A stretch of DNA of 64,000 bases from contig OY101117.1 in assembly GCA_956465555.1 (NCBI GenBank), positions 930,001-994,000 of the forward strand. The letters run 5' to 3'. A model generated the notes under the pieces. It saw only the letters and a program-made list of their open reading frames with translations. It ran no database searches and was not told the origin of the DNA. Position 1 is the first letter of the stretch. Each line of letters opens with the position of its first letter. Shown here piece by piece: positions 12,245 through 22,394 of the stretch. Position numbers and translations under genes: made by a program. The stretch comes from Nitzschia sp. pyKryTriq1 (Eukaryota > Bacillariophyta > Bacillariophyceae > Bacillariales > Bacillariaceae).

Positions 12245-12313
12245 AAACGTCGATGATTCTACCCCTGCTGCTACGTGTCCGGTGGTCGCCGTTGATGAAA
12301 GAAGACGCATCTT

Positions 12314-13129
12314 TTATCGTTTTCGATTTTTCGATTTACGGCCTTTCTTCGCTGCAGTTCTAAATTGATCTTTATAGGTCCCATCTCTGAAGGTTGCAGT
12401 CGATGAAACATACGCACACTTGATGATAATTCGTCGCCCTCGTTTCAATGAAGTCACACAGTGGAGTGGCCCACCCGCCTGCAGTAGTAGAACAGAATTA
12501 GGATCTGTCTCCTTAGAGTGTACTACTTGTTCTCCTTCCTTCCACATAGTGACACAATCGGAAGTATTTTCGAGCGTCAAGACGGCTTCGACTTGTGGGG
12601 GATCATAAAGGACGTCATCCTCGTGCCAAGCCATATTGGCCCCGAATTTTTCATACGATCGAACTTGGACTGGAAGGTGACTGGCGAGCACCATTGTGTC
12701 ATCACCCGTTACTCTTCTAACGAGGTTACAAAGACTGCCATCGTTCAAAATTCGAACCGTGTCGCTGTTTTTCGCCAAAGAGGCCCCTAGTCGATACTGG
12801 GCAATGGATGACGCTTCCTGGTGGAGTTGTGAAATGGCAGCATGAAGGTCGCCTTGGATTGCCGACAGCTCTTCCCTGCACAACACCGACTGCCGATAAA
12901 TCGCGCCCCTAGCTTTCTCAAGCTCCGATTGCCCATTATTTCCCCCATAACAGGCTCTCATAGCTTTTCTCGTATTCCCTTGAGATGCCCGAGCCACGTA
13001 GCAGTCCCACTCTGACGCCACGGAGTTGGCCCGAACCTGGCTGCTCGTTATTTGTGGCACGAATCCGACGGTGTGCCAAACAAGGCAATGAAAGAGCACT
13101 TGCCACGCGAAAATCGTTTCAATCGACAT
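12314..13129 (-). CDS. Secreted 2OG-Fe(II) oxygenase-like protein
   Basis: Single exon, 271 residues. The N-terminus (about residues 5-25) is hydrophobic and reads as a signal peptide. The middle is helical (about 45-125). The C-terminal part has the features of a 2-oxoglutarate/Fe(II) dioxygenase double-stranded beta-helix: HED in MAWHEDDVLYDPP supplies the HxD iron ligands, the distal His is in GGPLHCVTSLKRG, and a following Arg could bind 2-oxoglutarate. This is the pattern of prolyl 4-hydroxylase-like enzymes. The tail is very basic (KKGRKSKNRKR). Substrate is unknown. It converges with the ABC transporter, whose stop is only about 70 bases away. Confidence 0.72.
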   Translation of the reverse strand: MSIETIFAWQVLFHCLVWHTVGFVPQITSSQVRANSVASEWDCYVARASQGNTRKAMRACYGGNNGQSELEKARGAIYRQSVLCREELSAIQGDLHAAISQLHQEASSIAQYRLGASLAKNSDTVRILNDGSLCNLVRRVTGDDTMVLASHLPVQVRSYEKFGANMAWHEDDVLYDPPQVEAVLTLENTSDCVTMWKEGEQVVHSKETDPNSVLLLQAGGPLHCVTSLKRGRRIIIKCAYVSSTATFRDGTYKDQFRTAAKKGRKSKNRKR

Positions 13130-13717
13130 GGTGATTCTTCTCCGGAATAGCGACTAAACGATGTAGAAGACCTGACGAGAGGATGAGTCTCTGTCATTCT
13201 TTGTCATGGTGACTGATAATGCGTGGTGAGTGCTGAGGAGAATTTAGAATACATTATTCAGGACTTACTACCTACTACTACTACAGAACGACGGGAAAAA
13301 TTCGGCAACCACAACATGGCGGGGGACTTTTTAATCAAAATTCCATTAAATAAATGATTAAAAGGTCAAAAGTCCCTTTAAATATTTCATTAAAAGGCAT
13401 GTCCGAAACGAGCTATTTCATTAAAAGCCTCGTCTCACTTCCTAAAGATCTCTGTCTTCTCGATGTCGTAGAAGTGACGTCATTTTGACTCATGGATTCG
13501 CCCATTAGGGGGCCCGAGATTACGGGGTGCGTACGTTGGGAGGCTTCTTTTTGGTGCGCGCCAAAATAATTCGATCGCTCTTTGCGCATTGCGCGAAGAA
13601 GCACGTTCAGAAGCACTTTAAGCAACATTGTCCACACCAACAAAACAACACAACACAACCCATTCAGCAATACTTGTACCGGTAGCACTACTTGTATCAT
13701 CATTCTCTATTCTTATC
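13130..13717. other. Intergenic region with repeated TTTCATTAAAAG boxes
   Basis: No firm gene is seen. The AT-rich stretch 13330-13435 contains near-copies of TTTCATTAAAAGGC and CCATTAAATAAATGATTAAAAGG, in direct and inverted orientation. This may be a small decayed element or a regulatory block. An AC-rich leader (caaaacaacacaacacaaccc) precedes the weak frame at 13718. Confidence 0.4.
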
Positions 13718-14218
13718 ATGAGTGAAAGAGGTGCTGATATCCATCAACGAGCCAGGCGTACCAGTGTTGAGATTCGAAATGCAGCACTTACTGCACGAAC
13801 TCAGGATGGCGTTCAGCGATCAAGCATGGCCAATTTCCTTCGGACAGGGTCGACGAAGGTGGCGGCAGCAGCAAGTACAAGTACTACGAGCTCATCAGAA
13901 AAAGAGACCCAACCATTGGGATCTACAACTGCAGAGGAAGTAATCCCCGTGATTGGAGAAGGTCGGAGCAATAAAATGACCCAACTCCCCCGCCATGAAA
14001 TGGTTGCCGGAAAAAGACGCATCGGTTTCTTTTGGTTGATGGCTCGGCGCGCGCGGACGAGGGTCGGCGGGAAGTGTGAAGAAACAAGGGAGCGGGCGAC
14101 TGACGTACGTGACTGTATTTTTGCTTTTTGCACCGACCACCGACCAGCCATCAATGACGACTCCTTCGATCTATTTACCCCTGGACGATCCATGAAGTTC
14201 TCTCTTTCTCCCTTGTGA
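13718..14218 (+). CDS. Hypothetical protein, weakly supported
   Basis: An open frame of 166 residues follows an A/C-rich leader. The first 90 residues look protein-like, with a basic helical start (RARRTSVEIRNAALTA) and a Ser/Thr/Ala-rich linker; the rest is Arg-rich and less convincing. I recognise no domain. It may be a true small gene whose later part is intronic or untranslated, or a chance frame. Confidence 0.3.
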   Translation: MSERGADIHQRARRTSVEIRNAALTARTQDGVQRSSMANFLRTGSTKVAAAASTSTTSSSEKETQPLGSTTAEEVIPVIGEGRSNKMTQLPRHEMVAGKRRIGFFWLMARRARTRVGGKCEETRERATDVRDCIFAFCTDHRPAINDDSFDLFTPGRSMKFSLSPL

Positions 14219-14227
14219 TGTCATATA

Positions 14228-14310
14228 TCTCTCTCTCTATTCTCTACTAGTAGAGATAGAGAGAGAGAGATTAGTACTGTAGAGACTACTACTAGTAGAG
14301 AGAGAGAGTT
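14228..14310. repeat. Near-perfect CT/GA palindromes centred on CTACTAGTAG
   Basis: Two adjacent inverted repeats are seen. The first runs about 14229-14268, with CT-repeat and GA-repeat arms around CTACTAGTAG at 14244-14253 and one bulged base. The second surrounds CTACTAGTAG near 14287-14300 with a GA-repeat right arm. They could extrude hairpins. They lie downstream of the GPX gene and are part of the CTACTAG family seen elsewhere in the window. Confidence 0.7.
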
Positions 14311-14717
14311 CAGTGCGTCTACTGTACGGGGTACCAGGTAAACATCCTTCTGTCTACTCTCTCTAAGCTTGAGAGAAAAAGTTCTACAGTATTATAATCA
14401 CTTTTTTGTACCCATGATACATCTGGTTCTTTGCTGATCTCATCCTGGTAACATGGGAACTCTTCCTTCACCAGTTCTACGACTTGCTTGATGAATACAA
14501 AAAATTTAAAACCTTTCACGAGTATGGTCCCTAATAGTGCTCGCTCGACGGAACGTCTCCCAATATGAATCGTGTTGTTCAAGCCACCGCCGACAAAGCT
14601 ATCTCCATATATAAGATATAATATAGAGGCCTTGCTGACGAAAGCTATTCATTCACAGGATTCATTGTTGAAAGACTGGTCGCAGAGTCAGTCAGTCGGT
14701 CGGTCAGTCGATCGCTA

Positions 14718-15545
14718 TTACGCCGTGACAAGCTTGTGTTTGGGCCCATCGCCTTGATATAGTACACTCTCGATTTCCCCTGTCAAAGTCATAGGATCTT
14801 CTTTTTTATGGAACATCTTGACCGCGTTTCCATTTCGGTCTACCAAATACTTGAAGAAATTGTGTTGTACATGCGCGTTAGGAAGTTGCTTTTGTAAGGC
14901 TTGATAGACGGGATTCTCTCGCAGCGAGCTTAGTCCAAAAATAGGAAAGGTGACCTGTTCAAAGTTCGACTTGACAAAGGCTTTAATTTCTTCGTTCGTC
15001 GAGAGTTCCTGGTGAAAGTCATTCGTGGGAAAGGCGAGCACAGAAAAGCCCCTCGATTGGTACTTTTCTTGCAACAAGGCCAACTGCTCGTAGTTGACCT
15101 TGGTTTTGCCTCACAGACATGCCACGTTCACAATCAAAGTGACCATACCATGAAACTTTTTCAACGATACCATTTCTCCTGTGAGATCTGGGACAGATAA
15201 ACTGTAAATTGAGTGCGGCGGAATAAAGACAGCCTTTTCGCCTCGCGACACTTCTTCGAGTGCCACGGATTCTTTGTGCGGAATATGGTTGGATCGCAGT
15301 GAACCCATCTTCTTGACGTGAGTTTTAGAAACAGACGGATTGTGTCGAAGCTTCACCATGGTAGCGATGAACAATAAACTCAAGATCCCCAAAAAGACGA
15401 GAGCATTCTGAGTTCGCGATTCCTGTTGCCGCTGAATTTTGCTCCCTTTTTCTCCATCTCCCGCACGTTTCGGTCGTGCGCTTCGTTCCACATTAGAGTT
15501 TGACTGCGCCTTTCGTAGCATGGGTCCCGATACGGGCGTCGCCAT
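14718..15545 (-). CDS. GPX: Selenocysteine glutathione peroxidase (GPX4-like), membrane-anchored
   Basis: Glutathione peroxidases reduce hydroperoxides with thiols. One uninterrupted minus-strand exon gives 275 residues if the TGA at 15111-15113 is read as selenocysteine (residue 145). That TGA sits exactly at the active site: VNVACL-U-GKTKVNYEQL aligns with GPX4 VNVASQ-U-GKTEVNYTQL, and homology continues on both sides in the same frame. Residues about 48-66 form a membrane anchor after a basic N-terminus, so secretory or plastid routing is possible. Two tetrad positions differ: FPTND has Asp176 where Gln is usual, and His228 stands before Asn229 where Trp is usual. The start at 15545 is chosen for its context; an in-frame ATG at 15665 is an alternative. 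No clear SECIS was found by eye. Confidence 0.88.
15111..15113 (-). other. In-frame UGA read as selenocysteine
   Basis: On the minus strand the codon between CTG (Leu) and GGC (Gly) is TGA, at the catalytic Sec/Cys position of the GPX fold. The downstream coding sequence stays in the same frame to a TAA at 14718, which argues against truncation. Confidence 0.85.
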
Positions 15546-15872
15546 GGTCACCTTGAGACTCTGTTGCGGTGGAAGATGAAATGCGATTTGCAATGCGTTA
15601 ATTCTCCGTTGTTGGGTTTTGCGCCAAGTGAACTCTGCTCGTTCTGTTTTAGTGTCATTGTTCATGGTCGTGTGTATTTTTACACATTTGGGGGAGATTT
15701 CATTCGAGACTGTGGTGTCGGAGGAATCAATCAACAAAACATCCCCCGAATTATTATCGATCGAACCGAAAACCAAAAACGAACTCGTGAACTTTTTATA
15801 GTACAAGTACCGGTACCGGTAGATAGAAAGACTATCATCAATCAACATGACAGAACAACTAGACTAGATATT

Positions 15873-16645
15873 CTAACTTTTACCATACGTCAATTTCAAA
15901 GTATCCGTGGTTGTCAGCTTGAACCCATTCAATCGCTCCAATGCCAGAGTCGCATGCGGTTCATCATCAAATTCAATAAATCCCAAGCCTTCCCGAGGAA
16001 TTCGCACTTCCTTGAATCCAGCATATTGACGAAACAACATGGCCAACATCATTTCATTACACTCCGTAGGGAGATTCTGTGCAAACAGAATATGGGAGGG
16101 TTGTGACTCGTTCGTTTCGGCAGCAGGAGGCGGTGGTGGAACGACCTGTTCACCAGCAGCACCAGCCGGCGCCGAAGTAGTAGAAGAAGTATCAGCAGCA
16201 CTGGGAGTAGGTGGAGCCACCTTTTTCCGCTTGGCCTTGGGGACATAGGTTCCGTTGCGTTTGGCAATTCGATCGGAGGTTTCATGGGCGTAGGCTAGTT
16301 GTAAATCCTTTCCAAAGAAGGTGAAACCCTGTTCGGCTTGAACGGCTGCAGTGGCCGATTGCACATCATCGAAAACCACAAAAGCCTGTCCCCGCAATCC
16401 ATCCCGTCGCAAGGCAATAATTTCTAGTACCTACGTACGTAGTGGAAGAAAGGAAAGTTAGTCACGACAACATTATCCTTATGTATGTGAAGAGTGCGCC
16501 GTGTTGTTTGATGTGTGCGGCAACGTACCTTTCCATGCCGTGTGAAGAGAGAGTAAAGCGCTCTTTTCAGCAAAGGTTTCTTCACTTTCCAATCCACATT
16601 CTTTATGTAGAGAGTGTTGTTCGGTGCAGTGATAGTGGACGCCAT
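15873..16645 (-). CDS. U1A/U2B double-prime (SNF-type) spliceosomal snRNP protein
   Basis: This protein binds a U1 or U2 snRNA stem-loop in the spliceosome. Exons are 16529-16645 and 15873-16430 (224 residues). The first RNA-recognition motif (about residues 10-90) has NTLYIKNVDWKVKK as RNP2 and LRGQAFVVFDD as RNP1, then QLAYAHETSDRIAKRNGT, which mirrors human U1A and U2B double-prime closely. A basic, Ala/Pro-rich linker follows (about 95-145). The second RRM is HILFAQNLPTE through LGFIEFDD and ends at the stop. Whether it serves U1, U2 or both, as in fly SNF, cannot be told from one gene. It lies head-to-tail with the GPX gene, 327 bases upstream of its ATG. Confidence 0.92.
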
Positions 16646-18206
<1,561 letters not shown>

Positions 18207-18360
18207 GTGCAAAACTACTACATCGTATACGAATATTAGAGAAAGATCTTCGGAGATTCATTCCTTCACGTAGTTTTGGAAGCCGTTGAAGCAATATGAT
18301 TCTATTCTAGCAGCGAGCGACATTTGAGTGCTTATTTGAATACAGCAAGGAGAAACTTTT

Positions 18361-21300
18361 TCAATCAGAATCATCCACGACTCTGTCACTTTTGGATTTT
18401 TCCTTCTTCTTTTTCTTCTTCTTTTCGCTTCCGTCCTTTTTTGATTTCTTCTCCTTTTTAGACTTTTTAGGTTTCCGCATGCCGTCGCCATTGACAGCTC
18501 TTTCTTCGGATTGCAGTAGCATAGCTTCTGCTTCCTTTTGAGCGGCCTGAATGGCTGCAAGAGCAGCCGCGCTGATTCCGCTGCTAGGAGCCGACGTTTT
18601 CATCTCTTCACCTGTCATGCTGCTACTTGCACTCAATGTTGGCTGCTCTTCAGCAGCCCTGGGAGGTCGTGCCACCGAGTGAGAAGAGGCCGTGCCTGCT
18701 TGTGCGTTCCCACCTTCGCCACTCACAAAGAACTCATCATCCTCGTCACTATCGTCGTCTACTGATGTGGAGCGAGTTGTTCCGATCTGTGGGAGGGGGG
18801 CGTCCTCGTCGGGCCGTTTGAGGTCAGGAGAAGAAGTTTTCTCTGGTGATGGCTCTGGAGGCGTGGGCTCAGGAGCTGATTCATGCTTGACGCTGACCTT
18901 GTGGTCTTCGGATTGTCGGACGGCCTCGGGCTCGGGATCTTGCTGCTGCTGGCCTTGCTCCATGAAGAACTCGTCGTCGCTATCTTCTTCCTTTAGACTG
19001 TGCACACCAGATTTTGGTTGAGCTTCGTTATCAGAATTTTCCTTTTCTTCCCCGCCAACGAAAAATTCATCGTCGTCAATGTCGTCATCCGCCGCCGGAG
19101 GAGCTCTTGCGACGAAGTGGCTGTCATCCTCATCAGAAGAAGAATCCTTTCGTTGAACCGGGTGTTGCTCCTTCGATTTGGGGACTTCTGCTTTCACCAT
19201 TTCATCGGCATTGTTGGGATGGTCTTGCTTTGTAACTTTGTCATCGCTAGAGTCAGAGTCAACAACCTTGTCATTGGGTGAAGGCATGGTTTGTGACGGT
19301 ATGTTGGAAGGCTCGGTCTTATCTGTAGATAATTCACGAGATGCCGGTCCGGTTTCCTCCACGACCTCTTCATCCCTTGTGACACTGGAAGTGGTACCAG
19401 CATCTTTGTTGCTGGTGTGAGGTGATACTTGATTGGATGTTTCAGTTGACTGTTCACTTCCCACCTTTCCAGTGCCTTGCTGTTTGTTCTCTACGGTGGG
19501 CGCATCATTCTTTATTTCAACAATGCGTTCATCAGCGTCGCTGTCGTCGTCGTCATTATTGTCATGAGCATCTCGCGCTTGGTTGATCTCGGTTTTAAGT
19601 CGGGGAGGTTGAGGAGTCTCGTGGGAGACAGTCTGCGTATCGAGGTTGGGAATGTTTGCAGTTGGTGATGGTTTTTGTTTCCAATCGTTTCTTTGAGGTG
19701 GCGCAGTTGAAATCCTTCGGTTTGGCATCAGGTCAGCTTCTTTCTGTTTTGGGGTACTTGGGTCTGTCTTCGATGCTTGGGCCTGGCGACTCATCGTGAC
19801 CCCGCGGTTGCCATCGTCGGACGACGACGACGACGAAGCCGAACTCGAAGACGAGACATCGTCATTATGTGAAATAACCTTGGTATTCTTGAATCGCCCA
19901 CTCTCATCATAGAAGAAATCATCATCGTCGTCATCGCTGCTGTCGACTGGGTGCCTACTACTGACAGTCTTCTTGTCCTTCTTTTTCGGTTTCGCCCGTT
20001 GCTTCTTCTTTTTCATTTTTGGTCGATCCTCATCACTGCTGTCGCTGGCTAAGAATGCCTCCAAAGCATCTTTGCCCACTCGTGCCGATTGCTGCGCGTG
20101 TGGATAGAGCTGACGTCTACCCCCTCTTCCACCGCCACGGGGAGATTCTATTCCATTGTCGTGAGGCGAATGTTCAGCTGCCTTTGCACCACGTCGTGAT
20201 GATTTGCTAACGGGCTGTTGATGATGCGCCGATTCTCTTGTGTCAGGATGAGCTTTAGATGATCCTACTTTTTGTTCAGAAGTCTGTTGCTCTGGTGGTT
20301 CACCCCTTTGCCGTGATGATGGTTGTCGTGTCTTTTGCGATGGCGGCGGAGCCCTGTTGTTGTCGTTGTCGTTGTTGTTGTCCTCGTTAGATTGTTCGAG
20401 TGGAGCCAAAAGTTTTACAAAATCAGTGTAGGAAACAAATTCGGGTTCCGCCGTATTTTGAATTTGAAGTGTCACCGCTCTTAATTGAGCTTCCAATGCC
20501 TCTTGTTTCTTTTGAAGATAGGTTCGGTAGATAAAATTGTGAAGTCGATTCAAACCGTAGCAATTGAGCAAGCTGGTTGATATGAACTGCAAAAGGAGTC
20601 GATCTTTCGGTATCGCATATAGTTTGAGAGTATTTCGAAGGAAGCTTTCCAAATGTTGCTCCAACTCTTGAACTCGGGAGTTGGTTTCATGGTCATCTTG
20701 CAGCAAATCTCGAAAATTGATCATGATACATATACAAACGGATAGCCGCACTCCACCACTGTTGTCGTTTTCATCTTTTGGTGGATCGTTTCGCGAATAT
20801 TCTAGATGCTGCAGATAGGATCTGACAACATGGAGGGTGTGGGATTGAATATCTTCCAATGAGTGTTCGTTGGTTGGTCGAATGAGCACCACCACAAAAT
20901 CTACCTTGGGCAATGCCTGCTCATCACTGTTGACTCTTCCCACCTGCAATTGAATCCGATTCCAAGTGGGCATACCCGTGGGGGGCAGATAGGGAATTGT
21001 CACCGAGGCGGGGACCTGGTCGTTGGCAGCATCAGGAGCATATGGATCATTTCCCTGTAATCTCTGCAGCAATGTTCGTTTCCCCACTTTGGGTCCTCCA
21101 ACCAAGATTCCCGACATTCGCGTGATGGGCCGGTTTGGCTTCTTGGGAGCTCCAGCTCCAGCAGCAGCAGAACCGCCCTTGGAGGGATTATCAATAGCTC
21201 TTCGTCTACCAGAGGGCGATCCCGCGGCTGGTCGTTGTGGTTGCAGGCCGGATTCATTCGGAGGCTGATCATCGTACAGCAATGATTCTGTGGTTCCCAT
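18361..21300 (-). CDS. RABL6: RABL6-like GTPase-domain protein with long acidic tail
   Basis: Single exon, 979 residues. Residues about 63-290 form a divergent Ras-like domain that ends in the RABL6-type block LNCYGLNRLHNFIYRTYLQ plus a helix rich in Gln and Leu. The rest is disordered, acidic and Ser-rich, ends in Lys-rich repeats (KKSKKEKKSKK), and contains ALEAFLASD, comparable to ELEAFLG in human RABL6. The P-loop is GGPKVGKRT (68-76): the residue after GK is Arg rather than Ser/Thr, so nucleotide binding may be weak. Four acidic motifs with two Phe (DDDFF, DEFFVGGEE, DEFFMEQG, DEFFVSGEG) recur in the tail. The start MGTTES would permit N-myristoylation. Human RABL6 is linked to proliferation and trafficking; its role here is unknown. 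Confidence 0.78.
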   Translation of the reverse strand: MGTTESLLYDDQPPNESGLQPQRPAAGSPSGRRRAIDNPSKGGSAAAGAGAPKKPNRPITRMSGILVGGPKVGKRTLLQRLQGNDPYAPDAANDQVPASVTIPYLPPTGMPTWNRIQLQVGRVNSDEQALPKVDFVVVLIRPTNEHSLEDIQSHTLHVVRSYLQHLEYSRNDPPKDENDNSGGVRLSVCICIMINFRDLLQDDHETNSRVQELEQHLESFLRNTLKLYAIPKDRLLLQFISTSLLNCYGLNRLHNFIYRTYLQKKQEALEAQLRAVTLQIQNTAEPEFVSYTDFVKLLAPLEQSNEDNNNDNDNNRAPPPSQKTRQPSSRQRGEPPEQQTSEQKVGSSKAHPDTRESAHHQQPVSKSSRRGAKAAEHSPHDNGIESPRGGGRGGRRQLYPHAQQSARVGKDALEAFLASDSSDEDRPKMKKKKQRAKPKKKDKKTVSSRHPVDSSDDDDDDFFYDESGRFKNTKVISHNDDVSSSSSASSSSSSDDGNRGVTMSRQAQASKTDPSTPKQKEADLMPNRRISTAPPQRNDWKQKPSPTANIPNLDTQTVSHETPQPPRLKTEINQARDAHDNNDDDDSDADERIVEIKNDAPTVENKQQGTGKVGSEQSTETSNQVSPHTSNKDAGTTSSVTRDEEVVEETGPASRELSTDKTEPSNIPSQTMPSPNDKVVDSDSSDDKVTKQDHPNNADEMVKAEVPKSKEQHPVQRKDSSSDEDDSHFVARAPPAADDDIDDDEFFVGGEEKENSDNEAQPKSGVHSLKEEDSDDEFFMEQGQQQQDPEPEAVRQSEDHKVSVKHESAPEPTPPEPSPEKTSSPDLKRPDEDAPLPQIGTTRSTSVDDDSDEDDEFFVSGEGGNAQAGTASSHSVARPPRAAEEQPTLSASSSMTGEEMKTSAPSSGISAAALAAIQAAQKEAEAMLLQSEERAVNGDGMRKPKKSKKEKKSKKDGSEKKKKKKKEKSKSDRVVDDSD

Positions 21301-21836
21301 GACCTCGCTTGTCGGATAGATATAATTTTTGGTGCCCTTGAGGAACGGGCAAGATGAATCACCTCTCGGACTCTACTACGTGTAGGTTGCTGCGATCACC
21401 CCAAAAGGACGCGATGGATAGTGCAAGGCTGCGCAGGCGTAAGGTCCGAAGCACTGTCTCTAAAGAATCGAAACAAGTGCCGTTTTGTTCACATCATCTA
21501 TCTTCTTTCTCCAGAGTTGTCCGCAATGTTGCATCTTCTGTCATCACGCATCACGCACCTGCCACCAATTTTCTTGGGAGGCGAGAGTGATGCGGGAGAT
21601 GGGAAGCAACATTTGGATCGATTGAGTCGTCCTTCGAAATAGGTACGCGTTTCATCGCGCGCGATCGCGTTCTCTTCTCCAAAAACCCAAAAAAACCGAA
21701 ACAAGATGCCGACGACCGACCGCCGACCATCTGCTTTCTCATAACAAGATAACTTTTAGCAGCACCCTTGTTGTAAACCTATCCCCCAATCTCCACCTCG
21801 CAATAGATAACTGGGACCCCCGTGATTGATTTGATC
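21301..21836. promoter_or_regulatory. Divergent promoter between RABL6-like and FAM136A
   Basis: Both genes are transcribed outward from this interval. I see no gene and no strong repeat. Short frames on either strand lack family resemblance. Confidence 0.45.
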
Positions 21837-22394
21837 ATGTCAAGTGCCTCTATGCAAGCCAAGGCAAACGCCTTGAACCAAAGAATGGAGTCAGAGGCAG
21901 CCGCTGTCTTGGAGGATATCGAGAGGAATCTGCTGAGAAAGGTCGCTCGGGAGTCCTTCGCTTGTGCCGTCAAGTGCTACGACAAGGCTGGCTCAACTGG
22001 GCCCTCAGAGGTCCTGGAGGGATGTGCTCGAAACTGTCAGGTTCCGTATCAGCAGTCCTCGGCGCTGGTTCAAAATGTGAGTGGGGGTGAAAACGTCGGT
22101 CGTGTGGTGGTCCAGTCAGCAGTCGTAGTTTTGGTGGGAGCTCGATCTAACACGGCCCGTCGTATATTGCTGTAGGAAGTTGCCCAGTTCCAAAATCGGT
22201 TGAACCGTAACATGCAAGAGTGCCAAGAAAAGGCCCGTGATTTGATGAGCCCAGGAATGGAGAACGATCCGAAGAAAATGGGCAAGGTTGAGGAGGCGCT
22301 TATCAACTGTATGGCCACACAAGTCAATGAACATATTAAGCTTCTGAAGCCGATGAAGGACAGGATTTCGTCGGCGCTCAGAAACTACAAATAG
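21837..22394 (+). CDS. FAM136A: FAM136A-like mitochondrial intermembrane-space protein
   Basis: Exons are 21837-22076 and 22176-22394 (152 residues). The twin CX3C pairs are CAVKC and CARNC, followed by QVP, the layout of FAM136A (DUF842) proteins, which are imported to the mitochondrial intermembrane space through the disulfide relay. The rest is helical, with coiled-coil-like stretches and an ECQEKARDLM segment. An ATG at 21837 begins MSSASMQAKAN; an upstream in-frame GTG is not a likely start. The ERV1/ALR oxidase that powers this import route is encoded at 55350 in the same window, although the genes are not adjacent. Confidence 0.88.

Noticed and set aside
14319-14582. Minus-strand frame of 87 codons downstream of GPX
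   Set aside because: Somewhat protein-like, but it starts 136 bases beyond the GPX stop, ends in the CT/GA palindrome area and matches nothing; more likely part of the GPX 3' flank.
14400-14717. SECIS element for the selenoprotein GPX
   Set aside because: Several ATGA and AA pieces are present on the minus strand, but no pairing of the helix around the ATGA/TGA core was convincing by eye; left unassigned.
15111-15113. Reading the TGA in GPX as a true stop, i.e. a broken gene
   Set aside because: The TGA is exactly at the Sec position and homology continues in frame on both sides, which favours recoding over decay.
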